Shown here: piece after piece, positions 11,476 through 24,314 of the stretch
Position numbering within the stretch: the first letter of the stretch is position 1
Layout of the letters: each line of letters starts with the position of its first letter
Assembly: GCA_951799445.1 (NCBI GenBank)
Contig: OX637289.1
Coordinates: 10,383,321-10,447,320 of the forward strand
Source: Pseudisothecium myosuroides
Lineage: Eukaryota; Streptophyta; Bryopsida; Hypnales; Lembophyllaceae
Direction: 5' to 3'
Length of the DNA: 64,000 nt
Notes under the pieces: generated by a model
Told to the model about the DNA's origin: nothing
Databases searched by the model: none
Seen by the model: the letters and a program-made list of their open reading frames with translations, nothing else
Program-made: the position numbers and the translations under genes

Positions 11476-14400
11476 ATTGAATCAGTCGAATATATATACT
11501 TTTTAAAACACCAGAAAGAATTCAAACGCTGGCTGGCTGGCTGAATCGTGCATCCTACAATTAGTATTGAAGACAGTTAATAATAGGAAGGGTATAGAAA
11601 CTGCAACCTGTCGAAGGATCATAATGGCTTCAAAGAATTTATTAATCCAATTCTAACCGGCATATACGATTCCGAAAAGAAGCATAAATGCACTATAGAT
11701 GTCCATCTATAGTACCGTCTCAAATCTTTCCCTGACAAGAGCATTCGATCCTTCAGTCCGAGCAACCTTGAGTTCAGAAGGGAGAAAGATTTCCATCATC
11801 AACCTGGTCACTTATCCCGTAGTGTGCATCAACAAGCCTTTCGCTAATGTATGCGCATTCAATTGCATAGATCTCAAGTTATATGTCATAATCTATCTAA
11901 ATGAAGGACTTGTGGCACTATCAAAAGCCGTCACTAAATCGCTCACTCACAGCCAAATTTTGGTCTGGACATAAGTTCTCATTTTTGTCCGTAATAAGGG
12001 AAGTGGTGTTCAAACCAGCTTATTTCCAATGACTTATGATGCTCCAGATGGCTAGTTTCCCAGTCCATATCTCAATCTAGATGTAAGTGTAGGGCCTTGG
12101 GAAGCAGATTCCGGAACTCAACCTGACTATGTATGCAAGTTAAGGAGTGCACAACTGATGCCAGGAGTCCCGTTCACATGGTTGCAATTCAACGCAATTT
12201 CAGAGCTTTTTCTGGCACAATTTACTTCCCGCTACTACCATACGGCAGTTAAGCATAGCAGCGCTTGTTGATATCTCCAACTGACTGCAAATGTATGGGT
12301 GCCAATAGATGTCGGAGTAAATCCACAAATCCGTAAATACTACACTGCTTAAAATCAAACGACTTACCAGTACATATGTTCACTTTGATTTATTGTCAAC
12401 TTCATTATATCAGCAGAACAAAGAGCTTGAAATAGCACTCTGGCAGTTCCCTATGTCCCTCATTAGGCCATCAGCGAATTTAAGAGTTTAGGAGGCAGAA
12501 AATTTCTTGTGGATACTTTGAAGCCCCGTCTTCTTCTCTCACTGTTCCAATAGAGGAATATATACCAGTAAAGTTCCATTGCTGTAAGCATGGAAAGGAG
12601 ATTTTAACGTCGAAAACTGTTATCCACCTCCTTCCATTCCAACGTTGACACCTAACTCATTCAAGGGGATGTCAACTTCCACCAGTTGTAGAAGAATGTG
12701 AGTGTGCCACATGGCAAGCTCTGTCCAACAATGAGAACATCTGAAACCCATTATAACTTGAGAATAATATATATTATGCTGCAACTCCAGTATCCCTCCC
12801 GTGCACGAAGCCTCATTCCTTGAATCTCCAACATCCAGTTGCTCATCACAGAGGATCTCCAACATAGCTGAGCCAAAGTCAATTACAGTCCCAAAACGAG
12901 AGAATCGCGATATTAAGCTGCTCTGGAAGAGTATACGAAATCCAACAACTGAATGACTTCTCCATCGTAGAGTCGATTATGGTGGCAAATCACTAATTGT
13001 GTAACATGTGGCATAGTTAATTAGTAACGTCACCCCAAAAGACTCTTTGTTCGCGTGGATTTCCAGCGTATTGATCCAGGAACTTCATCCCCTGAGAATT
13101 GAAGAATGTGTGCACCTGATCCTGCTGGTGTTAGAACTTCCATGGGAACTAGCTTCAAAAATAAACACCTACTGTGTGCACCTGATCCTGCTGATGTTAG
13201 AACTTCCATGGGAACTGGCTCCAAAATGAACACCTACTGTAAGCGCCAAGCCTGAAACTCAACTGATCTGCCGAGAGTTTGGACCACCACTTTCCGAATG
13301 CTGAGTATGTAGTTGGGTGGACACAGCTTTCTATGTTGCTAGCTTAGCCTTTTTTTTTAATTTGCTGCTTTTGGCAGCTCTGTGAGTGGTTGCTTCAAAT
13401 GACATTCCACCAATCCTCCCCAGCTATCTACGTGTTTACGTTATCCACCCACTGGCCCTTTTTAGTGAGTGAAATTATAGATTGAAAGCAACTGGTTGAA
13501 AGCAACTTTTACTGCCTGCAACAATAGCCACTCACAAGCTAGGGATCAAAATAAGTGTAGTGATACTATCCTGATCCGTCAACTGAAATATTATTTTTAT
13601 TTTTACTTTTTGTTAACCCCCAAATGATCTTCCTACTATATGAACTTCTCCATTGATCGAATGAATATGCGCATTACTTGTTTCACAGTAACACCTCGAA
13701 TCAGACACATTTCGTCCTCAACATCTTTACAGTGCTAAATTGTGATTCAAATGGGCTAGAGAATTGGTCAAGATGTATATCGAACTACATCAGGATTGTC
13801 GGATCTTGGCAATTTACTGCTAATGGAATCATGACACTTCACAGTCTCCTCTATAATTCCGAAGGTCCGAAGGAACAACAGTGGGTCATCCTGGTTACCT
13901 TTACACGGCGTTCCTGAAACAGCTGTCAGGTAATTTGAGCAGTCAAAGATTGCGTGTGGGTTCAGTTCCAAGAATGAATGAGGAAGAAGCTCGCAAGGTT
14001 TGACACTTGGTGCAATGAAAATGCACAATACGGTGAAGCGAGTTCGTTGCACTCGCTGCTCGCTGTCTGGATAAGGAATCTAGTCAGCCCTGGACGACGG
14101 ATTCATCAGCCAACTACAGTCGCAACTGCCGTAGTAACTGATCTCTCGCTCTCTCAACCGTCGCACTGTAAGCATCTCCAGCAGTGCGGAAAAGACATTG
14201 GGAAATAGGGAATCAAGCCGCTGCTGTAAATTCAGTTGTAGACAAGAAGTTGTAGGGATCTATGCGTAGGGGTTCTTAACTGAAGGGATTGATTTTAGAA
14301 CCACGTCACATTTGGATGCGGCTACGAAAACGAAGTGGTTCCCTGGAAGTTTGGATGGACCTGCCGTTCCGGGACTTGAGATGCGAATGTAACTGAGGCT

Positions 14401-15266
14401 CGTACTAAGTAAGGATGGTCTCAGTGAAAGTAAAAACGCGGTGCTGTGGGGAACACCGCACTGACCGTCACCGAAGGATGACCATGCAGACACAAAGAAC
14501 AAAATCTTATCCACCGCAGCTCCTTCAATTTTGGAGCAACAGCCACAGGCGGGCACAAACTTTTGGGTTTTCTAGCTTGTCCACACGGCGGGGTGTTGGA
14601 AATCAGTGGAAATCAGTGGATAAGCATAAGAATGTGAAATCTAGTGAGGGCAACTGTACAACCCTGTAATAATACTGCGTAGTCTTTGAACTCTGCAACG
14701 ACGCTAAGCGGATGAGAGAGAATCTTTCTATAAAAAGACAGAAGGGAAGATGTTCATCCTTGGAATTTTGAGTGAAAAGGGGAGGTCAAGGTAGAAGCAC
14801 CTAAATAGGACACTTGTTTCGGATCTCTTGATCTAGAGGGTGCATAGAGGGAAAAAAAATTATGTGCACTTGATAGGACCTAGGTTAGGAAACCAAGAAA
14901 ATTAGTTTCGTATTTTTCTAACTTTGTATGAATATAATATGAATTTTTGAAAACAACTTTGTAGATGAACCTACGGTATTATGGACACTAGACCAACACC
15001 AAAGTGGGCACGGAAACACCCAAAAGTGACACAATGTAAGCTTAGATCACGCACAAGTGATTGGCCAATGCATGACATGCTCTCAACTTCTTGGAACCCC
15101 ACGTGTCTTCTTTGGGTCCACTTGCGCGTGGATTTAGCTAGGTTGTTTTCTACATGTCCGTGAACAAATCTTGTCCACTTTAGGTGCTTCTGAGGTGCTT
15201 CTGCCTTAGTTCGACCTCCAATGAGTTCAAAGAGCTCCCTCAAAACATCAAGGGACTCTTGAAAGT
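11476..15266. other. No gene recognised (apart from the 13.1-kb tandem repeat)
   Basis: 11.5-14.7 kb has higher GC and several short frames (up to 98 aa) on both strands, so it may be an old gene remnant or a non-coding transcript. No recognisable domain was found. Confidence 0.4.
13111..13240 (+). repeat. Two-copy tandem duplication, period 66 bp
   Basis: TGCACCTGATCCTGCTG.TGTTAGAACTTCCATGGGAACT occurs at 13111 and 13177; only a few positions differ. Open frames cross it on both strands, but none is convincing. Confidence 0.75.
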
Positions 15267-15270
15267 TTAA

Positions 15271-16193
15271 CCCCTAAAGTCTCGTTGTCCCCTCGGGGGA
15301 CAAAATGGATTTCGGGCAAGCTCTTACGGTCTCAATATTTGTCATAATTTTCTGAATTTTTTTGTGAAGATAGAGAATCACATTAGCTTTCCGAAAATGT
15401 AATTTTTATTTCAATCGGTGCCCGGGAGCAAAAATTATGGCACAAAAACGCCAAATTTTAGTTCGGCGGGCAGAAAAAAACCCTCACAAAAACTTTAAAT
15501 TAAAATTTTTAAAAATTTGTTTCATATAGATTTTATTTTTATCTACATGGGAAGCTTTGATTCATTCCATTTGGATTTGTTATGCAAAAGTTATGGACAT
15601 TCTTATTTTTCGGGCAATTAGAGCATCTTCTTGAAAAAATAACTTGTAGGATTCATTTCTAAACCCAATTTTGACAATTTTTCAAAAAAAAAAGTTTCAC
15701 AAGGTTAAGATTTCTTGCTAGAACAATCTCACCATTGAGATTAGTATATTTCAACTTTATCTTAGAGCTATTAATGATTTAATTTTTCCTTCAATCTTGA
15801 ACCTACTTCTACTTAACAATTTTTTAATGAGAGAAAACTAAATGTTTCTTTTTTGAATTTTTTTTCCTAGATTCTCAACTCAATTCTTCATCATATAAAA
15901 TTAGAAATTCAAAATCATTAGAGCAAAAATTTTAAGTTAAGAAGGTTCAAAGCCAAAAAATGTAGTTGAGCAAGGTGCAAAAAAACTTCATTCCTTCACT
16001 TTAAATGCAAATATCTTGCAATCTACACAGTCAAAGTTTCTGAAATTTATTCCATACATTCTTACACTAGTCTAGTACAAGATCCTACGGTTAAATATGC
16101 AAAAAAAACATTAAATTTTTTTTTTGCTCTTTGCTACAGAAATTGCAGTTTTTAGTGGTTTTTGATGGAAAAATGACCTTGGGACTTTAGGGG
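15271..16193 (+). mobile_element. TTAA-bounded ~0.9-kb non-autonomous element, copy A
   Basis: TTAA at 15267-15270 then CCCCTAAAGTC, and GACTTTAGGGG then TTAA at 16194-16197. The interior is AT-rich and non-coding, with landmarks shared by all copies: a GTCCCCTCGGGGGAC-type palindrome near the start, GGGCAAG, AGTTATGGACA, AGAACAATCTCACCATTG, and GTACAAGATCCTACGG near the end. TTAA duplication and CCCC(T)AAAG termini point to piggyBac-mobilised MITEs. Confidence 0.75.
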
Positions 16194-16197
16194 TTAA

Positions 16198-17138
16198 ATA
16201 GGTACTTATGATCTCAATTATTGGCAATAATTTTTGAAATTTTCATACAAGATAAGAAAACTGCTTAGCTTTTGAGGATTATAATTTTTATTTCAATTGG
16301 TACCTAGGACCAGAAGTTAGGTCACAATAACTGAGCCCAAAATAGGCGAGGGCAGGCAACAAAAAAATTCGACTAAAACTTGAAATAATTTTTAAAAGAA
16401 TTAGTTTCTAATAGATTATATTTTTATCTATGTGGAAAGATTTGATTAATTCCATTTGAAATAAGTGATGTGAAAGTTATGAAGCTTCTTGTTTTGTGGG
16501 CAATCTCAGCAAATTCTTTCAAAAAAAACTTGTTGTTTTCTTTACTTTAAACACTTATATCTTGTGATTGATATAAGGTAGAAGTACCTATTTCGGATAA
16601 CTTAAGGGATTTCACAGCAAGTGATGAGCAGTTTAAAGCATAGGAAATTTTTCCCATGTAGAAAGATAAGAAATATGGGGATTCCCAAATTTTTGTAATT
16701 TTATTTGCAAAATTGAAATTACTGTGAATTTTGGGAGTCAAAAAGTGGTCTGGACCAATAGCCGATATCTAGAGTCATCTAATTTGGATCATCTAAAAAA
16801 CTGCTTTTCCGCTCACTATTTCCAACTTTCTTCTTCACTACTTTGGACATGTGTCATAACCTTACTAGTCCCAACCTTGAAAAAAAACATTCCAAGCTTT
16901 TTAACCTTGGTTGGAAATAGTGCCCCCTATAGGTTGGCTATGGGTCGTGATCCACTATGGGTACTTTTACCTTAGTCAAAGTTTCTAAAATTTCTTCTAC
17001 ACATTTTTATACTAGTCTAATACAAGATCCCATGGTTGGATATATGAAAGAAACAAATGATTAAATTTTTTGTTGTTTGCATTGAAAATGGCAATTTTGA
17101 GTGTTTTTTGACAAAAAATGGCCTTGGGCCTTTAGGGT
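16198..17138 (+). mobile_element. TTAA-bounded ~0.9-kb element, copy B, adjacent to copy A
   Basis: It begins directly at the TTAA that ends copy A and keeps the family interior (TAGCTTTTGAGG, TACAAGATCCCATGG, AAAATGGCCTTGGGCC). It ends GGCCTTTAGGG followed by TTAA at 17139-17142. Its 5' CCCC terminus is missing or diverged. Confidence 0.6.
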
Positions 17139-17209
17139 TTAAGCAAATGATTCACACAGTACTAAAAAGATTGATTTCTATGGTCACCACCTTGACATTC
17201 CAAGATTAA

Positions 17210-18326
17210 TTCCTCAAGGTTTTTGACTATATTTTCACCAAAAATGCTCCAAAACTACCATTTCTAGTGCAGGTACCAAGTTTTAGAAACAAAACATTTT
17301 TGGACACATGGAACCGTAGGATCTTGTAGAATGCTGATTTGAGAAGATGTGGAAAAAATATCAAAAAAATTCTCTATGTAGATTGCAAGATATTAGCATT
17401 TGAATTGGCAAAAATCCCTTTTTGGAGACCTTACAAAAAACTAGGTAGCTACACTTCATAAGGTCATATTTGTTTGAAAAAAATGTCTAAAATGGTGATG
17501 CTTTTTTGGATTCATTATTCAAAGAAAGTTGGCTACATGCTTGAAAAATTTCAGATCATTTTAAATTGTACAATATATAGAAACAATAGTAAGTAGAAAG
17601 AAGTAAAGAATACTAAATTGTTAAGAATTTAGTTATGGAATTGAAAAATGCCAATCCAATGGTTGTAATGTTATAATAAACAATCTACATCATGTGATTT
17701 TCTTTCTTTTTCAAAAACTATTTAAAAATTGAGTTAAATAAAGGACTTCAAAGTTTATTTTAATATAAAGAATTTGTAATTGCCTGCAAACTAGAAACCC
17801 CCCACTACAAGAGAAAGGGGTGTTTTAAGTAGAACCTAGACATCACGTCTTTTAAGTAACGTCTTTTAAGTAAGATTTTAAGTAAAATTTTACTAAAAAG
17901 ACAATCTTTTTAGTAAAATCTTACTTAAAATCTTACTTAAAAGACGTTACTTAAAAGACGTGATGTCTAGGACACTACTTAAAACACCCCTTTCTCTTGT
18001 AGTGCCCTTATAACCTTCATTTCATTAATCAAAATGGAATGATTCAAAGCTTTCCACGTCTATATAAATCTAGGGATCCAACTTCAAGTTTTTATTTTTT
18101 TAAAAGAAGATTTTTTTTAGCTGCCTGCCGAGCATTAAAAATTACACATCATGCAATAACTTTTTAACATGTAATCAAAAGTTAGGAAAATTGTTGCACC
18201 TTAAAGCTACTCCTTGGCCATATGTTGTGTGAAAGTCTCAAGGAAAAAAAATAAAAAAAACTTATCACAGTGAGCTACCCAAAATTGCTATGCTGCCCAA
18301 AAAAATGCAATTCAAAGCTTTAGGGG
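17210..18326 (-). mobile_element. TTAA-bounded element, copy C, inverted and interrupted
   Basis: The reverse orientation is seen from the order: GGAACCGTAGGATCTTGTAG near 17.3 kb and CTTTAGGGG before TTAA at 18327-18330. The left boundary near TTAA at 17206-17209 is less certain. The CACTA hairpin at 17803-18004 is inserted within it and is therefore younger. Confidence 0.5.
17803..18004. mobile_element. CACTA-type MITE, near-perfect 202-bp hairpin, CCC target duplication
   Basis: CACTACAAGAGAAAGGGG at the left and CCCCTTTCTCTTGTAGTG at the right, flanked by CCC at 17800-17802 and 18005-18007. The arms are almost perfectly complementary through the centre (ACGTCTTTTAAGTAA and its complement). 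Non-coding. Confidence 0.85.
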
Positions 18327-18428
18327 TTAAGAGACTCACTAAAGTAGAAACCGATATGAATGTTTTGGTCTCTAGCTATATCACTCATGTAGAAATGGTT
18401 TGTAAGATATGAAGCCATTTTATACTAT

Positions 18429-18734
18429 CACTAGAAGAAAATTGCATTTAACTTGTCAAAAACTGCGTTTTACTTATCAAATCTGCGTTGTATTTGACAA
18501 AAACTGCGTTGCACTCAACAAAAAGTGTGGGGTGGATTTTGTTGAATTCTCCCTTCATAACACAAAATTCTGCATTCCACCGTTTCAACACAAAATTTGA
18601 CAAGTAAAACGTAGAATTTTGTATTAGAATGCAAAATTCTACATTATGAAGGGAGAATTCAACAAAATCCACCCCACACTTTTGGTTGTGTACAACGCAG
18701 TTTTTGTCAAATACAACGCAGTTTTCTTCTAGTG
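18429..18734. mobile_element. CACTA-type MITE, 306 bp, TAT target duplication
   Basis: CACTAGAAGAAAATTGC at the left and GTTTTCTTCTAGTG at the right, with TAT flanking (18426-18428, 18735-18737). The interior consists of inverted repeats around ACTTGTCAAAAACTGCG and GAATTCTCCCTTCATAA. Same family as 38154-38438. Confidence 0.82.
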
Positions 18735-20447
18735 TATTTTTGAACATTTTTATTTTTATTTCATAGTTTACAACATTAAAAACAATTTGGCGGATTTCTC
18801 ACCCTCGCATAGATGGATTTGACAAAAAGTAGTTAAAAAAAGCCCCCAATTTTCCTATACTCTTGTCTCAAAGGCCTGTAGGAAGTTAGTTTATTGTAAT
18901 AGATCGCCAAAAAAATGCACTAGTAGGGACATCTAAAAGCTCCACTTCCTCTATTGTGCACAATTTCTATTATTTGATCAATCGATCAATCTATAATGGA
19001 CAAATGAAAGGAGATTCAATGCACCAAAGACTATGCATCATTTGGATATTGTGTACAAAAGTTATGCGAGATCAATTTTTTTGGATAGATTGATATTCTA
19101 AAATTGTTTCTTTAATGATAAAAACTCATTGATGTAGAATATGTACAATATAAGAATATTTATTTGAGTGGTGCTTCTAGGTACCTTGGACATTTAGGTG
19201 TCCCTATCTTACTACATTGGATGGCAAATGGCCCTTGACCTTCTCTAATGGGTGACCAAATCTAGAAATTATGATAATAATGATAGACTTTAGAATGATT
19301 TTTCCTACTAAATCAAAATTTATAAATTAAATGCACCTAATTTTGACTCCATTCTAAAATTGACCCTTACAATTTTTGCCCAATTATGTATTGCCTTTAA
19401 AGTAGACTCCCCAAATTGCACTATGCCTTGAAGTGTCACTTTATGAGATGATCATGATATATACATCTTCATAATCTATATGTACCTATTATTGCATAAA
19501 TAGTTTTAAAACATGTACCCAAAAAACCTTTTAACCCTTCATAACATTTGCATATGATATCCAAATGATGCGCGCATTCTTTGTTGCAGTGAAATCTCCT
19601 CTCACTTCTAATGAAAAAAATAGAAAATTCACTAGTTCAATAATAAAAAAATGTCAATAGTAGAAAAAGTGGCAATTTGGGATGTCCCTATGTTATTCAT
19701 AAGTCAAAGCCTAAGGTCACTTTTGTGTGCACCTATTTTTAACACTTTGAGAATTAATAATTTATTGATTCTTTGTCTAAAAGATGAGTTCAAAAAGAAT
19801 CTAAAATATTCTTTTGACTTTCAACAAGACTCAACAAAAATTAGGCAATTTAATAATATAAACAATGCTCACAATCACTTATTCAAATGCTTTTATTGGT
19901 ATTTACAATGTTCAAATGTGTGAGTGGATTTTGTAAAATCTATTTCTCTTTTCTTTCAAGAAAGTCGGACAGTGCCAAAATAGATTTTCAAACTTCAATT
20001 TATTTTTAATATTTTAGTTTATACTATTGAAATTCATGATCGGAAAAAATTGCAATTTCAATTGATTTGCAAAAAAAAGCTTAAGATTTAGTGATGTGAA
20101 CATCAACACTTTTTCAAATAGTACATTTTCCAACACTAGGAAAATACTAAACACTTTGCACTATAATTTCCTTGTAACTTTTATCTTTAAATAAATTTTC
20201 TACAACTTTGCACTTCTTCTACTAATGGAGCACACATTCTACCAATATGGTGATGTATTTGAGCATAATGAGGTTTAAATGTTAAAGAGGCATTGCAAAG
20301 GACATGCAAATTGTTGAATTATCAATCTAGTGATGTATGTCTTGCCATCATGTTTTATTCCAATTGTATTATGTGAGTCAAATATGATTTTCTATGCACC
20401 TTTAAGAGTTAATTCCGTAATTTTGGAGAATCTCATTACGTTGCTAA
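18735..20447. other. No gene recognised
   Basis: AT-rich intergenic DNA between a CACTA MITE and TTAA-type copy D. Confidence 0.5.
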
Positions 20448-21367
20448 CCTCTAAAGTTCCAAAATCCTTTTGAGACTACGGAGGACTTTTGAGATTTCGG
20501 GTAGGCTTGTGTGATCTCAATTTTTGACATGATTTTCTGAAACTTTTTTTGAAGATAGAAAATTAGATTAGCTTTTTTAAATATAATTTTTAATTCAATT
20601 GGTGCCCAATAGCAAAAGTTATGCCACCCTAAGTTCAAAAAGCAGCTCAAGAGGCAGTCTAAAAAAAATCACAAAAAATTGAATTTTTTTAATTTTTAAT
20701 TTTTTTCTCAAAAATTATATTTTTGTCTACATTTGAAGCTTTTATTCATTCTATTTGGACTGGTGATGAGAAAGTTATGGACAATCTAAGCATCTATTTG
20801 AAAAAAAAACTAGTAGAATTCATTTTTGAATGTAATGTTCACAATTTTTCAAAAAGAATTGTTAAATAGGGTTAAATTTGCTTGCTCAAACAATCTCATT
20901 GTTGGGATTATTGTATTTCAATTCCATCTGAGAGCTATTAATGATTTAGTTTTTCTTTCAATCTTGAACCTATTTGTACTTAATAATTTTTAATGGATGA
21001 AAATTAAACTGTTTCTTTATTGATTTTTTCCCCTAGATTCTCAACTAAATTCTTCAACATAAAAAAATAAAAAATAAAAAAAAGCAGTGCAAAAAATTTA
21101 AGTTAGGAAGGTTTAAAGCCAAAAAATCTAGTTGAGCAAGGTGTTAAAAAACTTATTTTCTTCACTTTTAAATGCAAATTTCTTGCAGTCTACACCGTCA
21201 AAGTTTATGAAATTTCTTCCACGCATTCTTATACTAGTCCAGTACAAGATTCTACGGTTAGATAAACAAACAAAAAAAGGAATTTTTAAAGATTTTTGCT
21301 CTTTGCAATAGGAATGGTAGTTTTGAATGGTTTTTGATGGAAAAAAGGCCTTCAGACTTTACAAGTT
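20448..21367 (+). mobile_element. TTAA-type ~0.9-kb element, copy D, degraded ends
   Basis: It starts CTAACCTCTAAAGTTCC (target TTAA mutated to CTAA) and ends GGCCTTCAGACTTTACAAG. The interior keeps the family order, including AGTTATGGACAATC and GTACAAGATTCTACGG. No coding content. Confidence 0.6.
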
Positions 21368-21379
21368 ATCCAATGTACG

Positions 21380-21408
21380 TGGGTGGTGGTGGTGGTGGTG
21401 GTGGTGGT
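21380..21408 (+). repeat. GGT trinucleotide microsatellite
   Basis: About nine GGT units followed by a G run, just after TTAA-type copy D. Confidence 0.9.
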
Positions 21409-21489
21409 AGAGGGGGGGCTTTTTGCTCTCCCAAAAATTGGGTATGGCAACTTTCCAATGAGGTAGTCTACTCTTATAACAACCACTTG

Positions 21490-21770
21490 AGAGTTGATTT
21501 CCATTTTGGGGAAGCTAAATTCCTTGAAACAAATTTCAATTTGTGTTCGTAGGAAGAAAAATGGAATTGGAATCTAACCAAAAATTGTTTCATGATTTTT
21601 GGACCTTCGAGGAATTAGTTACGAATTTTTGAAGTTGAAATGTAGTGCTCACTGAAAGCAACCACCTCCTAAAATGTACTCTACTGATACATTGAAGAAA
21701 GCAAAATGTACCTCATTTGTGTCACGATCACTTCAAGAACACGGTCGCTTTTAGAGCAGACTACATTACC
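21490..21770 (+). repeat. Dispersed repeat R, copy 1
   Basis: Shares GGAAGCTAAATTCCTTGAAAC-like text, GAAGTTGAA and AGCAACCACCTCCTAAAAT with 27430-27685, and in reverse complement with 40865-40995. Non-coding; class unknown. Confidence 0.6.
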
Positions 21771-22639
21771 TTTGTTTACCAATGACATTAGCGTTACAAC
21801 TTTCCAGCTAACCAATGATTCTCCCCAGATTTTAACTGAAGTCCCTCCGCTATACATCTAGGGAGGCATCATTATCCCTCCTCTCCGTCCTCCATTTAAC
21901 CCAGTAAAGACGCCGTGGACCATAAGTGTCCGATGAATGACAAGGGATTCTCCAATGTAGGACAGAACTACAACTATTCATCCTTGGAGTTTTTTGTGGA
22001 AAGTGGAGAACATCTACAATAGCTTGACTTCCAATGAGTACTTTTGGATTTTTTTATTCCAATGACTCTCACGGTTATATAATGCATGATTTCCAGGGTC
22101 ACCCCCTGCGTCCTTACAGGGTTAAATTAGACCATTTAACAATGTTATGTTATGTTGTGTTGGGGTCCAATATCACAGTTCTCAAGGATGGACATTCCAT
22201 TCATTCCAGCAAAATGGGAAAGCATTTGCGGCATGCATCTCATGTGTGACGAATTGGGGAAAGGTTGAATTCAGTGAAGATTCTAAAAGCAAAGGGGATT
22301 GATTGGGGATGGATTTAAAAAGGAAGAATGGAAGCACTTCAAGTGAGGTACATGAACCAACAAGGACTAACCAACAAGGCACCCATGTTGCTCCCATTGG
22401 TGGAGAGGCTCATGTCCACTCACAGATGGAGCATGATATAACGGCAAAAGTCTAACTTAAATGAGACGGTCGGACTGATGAACCAATTGCAGATCCATTC
22501 CTATCCTGAAATCCGTTGCCTGTCTCCCCCAAAGATTCCTTTCCATCTCGGTTGAAACCTCCTTTTGCTTGTATGAAAATTTGACAAGTCTAATAATAGT
22601 AACTTGGCACGGCAGTAAAAAGTGGCGGTTTTGGAGGTA

Positions 22640-23237
22640 CAATAGAACCTCTCTTAGAGCATCCCCACCCGTCTTGTAAAATGGATGACTTGTTGCCACT
22701 GGCTTGCAAAATTGCCCCACCTGTCTTGCTTAATGGATGAACTTGTTAAGAGGCCGGGTCAAAAGTTGCCACCGGCTTGCAAATCCGGGCTTTTTTGCAA
22801 GCCAAGGCATGGCTTGTGAACCGGCTTGCAAACCGGATGAGACAAACCCCTTTTGCACTTTCCAAAAAACAAGGACATGATCTTGCAAAAGCGAGGCAGC
22901 TGATTTGATGAACTATTACTCTTTATAGATTATTTCTGTCGGCTAGCAAGCTCCGGGTGGGGCAACCTAGTTGCCAACGGCTTGCAAATCGGATGGGTAG
23001 CCTGTCACCCAGCTTGCATTTTGGCAACCGGGTGGGGATGCTCTTATTGCACACTCTCTTAGTGCAGAATATGCAATAAGAAAGTTCCTCCTTTGAAGCA
23101 TTTATTTGTGAAAAGTAGTTGGAAGCTCTGCATTTTGAGGCCACGTTAACCAGTGGTCTGTACTATACAACTGCATAAAAACTCTCTTTGTGCATAGTCC
23201 CGACACTATGCACTACTATAAGAGAGGTTCCACTATA
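22640..23237. mobile_element. pogo-like MITE carrying a nested PIF/Harbinger-like MITE
   Basis: The outer ends are AATAGAACCTCTCTTA and TAAGAGAGGTTCCACTA next to TA dinucleotides; the GAACCTCTnTTA style and an internal GTCCCGACACTATGC resemble plant pogo-like MITE ends. It is interrupted by 22657-23043. Confidence 0.55.
22657..23043. mobile_element. PIF/Harbinger-like (Tourist-type) MITE, TTA target duplication
   Basis: GAGCATCCCCACCCG and CGGGTGGGGATGCTC are 15-bp inverted ends with TTA on both sides (22654-22656 and 23044-23046). The interior repeats GGCTTGCAAA-type words in both orientations. 387 bp, non-coding. Confidence 0.8.
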
Positions 23238-23493
23238 TCTTATACCCACGTTACCTTCTGTTCTAAGAAGTTTAGATTTTAGAACCTAGTTTTTTTCAGG
23301 GTTGTTTTTTTTCATTTATTTTAGGCAGTGCAAAAAGTGATCTTCACAAGAGCAATGAGGCTATTTACATCCATAAGAATGGATGAAATCTATAGTATAT
23401 GGCTAAACATATATTCATTTCATCCGAAAGAGTGTACATTCTTCTAAAATAGATCAATATTGTCCTAGGATTTGGTACCATTTTGCAATTTAA

Positions 23494-24310
23494 CACCTAA
23501 AAGACCAAGGAGCCCTCTTTGGGCTTTTTGAAAACTCAGATAGGGGCTTTTGACTTTATAATTTGGAATTTTTGCATCAAAATTTTTAGGATGGATGCTA
23601 CTCATCGTAATCTATGTGTGAAGCTTTGTTTTACCTCATTCCAATAAATATTGCAAAAGTTAGAGTTTTTTTTTTTTTTTTTTTTTTTTCAATGTCAAAA
23701 CGAGCAGCAAAAAATACATTTTAAAAAATATAAATAATTTTTTGGAGATAGTATAGATTGATAATTACTCAAAAAAAACTTTACCATTCAATTCCAAATA
23801 ATGAGGAAAATGTTATGAGGAGTTTTATTTTGAAGGCAATGAAGGTAGAAAAAACATATAATGTCGTCTTTTGCTCTCAATTTTGAAATTTTGAAAACAA
23901 AAAAAGAGAGGAGATATTAATTGTTTATTATTTAGAACATTCTCACCATTGGAATCAACAATTCTCAAATTCTTCCAAAAGTTATTAGCATATTAGTTTT
24001 ATCTTTCATTCAATAACACCTTCCACTTCACAATTTTTTTTAAATGATAATGAAAGTTTTTTTGGTAAAATTTCTTTCATATGTTTTCAACTCATTTTCC
24101 GACATATTGATTAAAATGCACAAGTTATAGGATATATGTTTTTTTTCCTTTAAATGTTGGAAAACAACACTTCACCTTTTGGAAGGGCTAGAAAAGCCTA
24201 CATTTTGAAGTTTAGGCACAATAAACTTGCAATCAGTAGGGATATTTGCTTAAAATTTTTAGGACAATGTACTTGAACAAGTCAACTAAATGATCCTACA
24301 CTTGGATTTG
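23494..24310 (+). mobile_element. TTAA-type element, copy H, abutting copy E
   Basis: TTAA at 23490-23493 then CACCTAAAAGACC, with a diverged but recognisable interior (a T run, AGAACATTCTCACCATTGG, GATCCTACA near the end). It runs into the TTAA at 24311 that starts copy E. Its 3' inverted terminus is not preserved. Confidence 0.45.
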
Positions 24311-24314
24311 TTAA

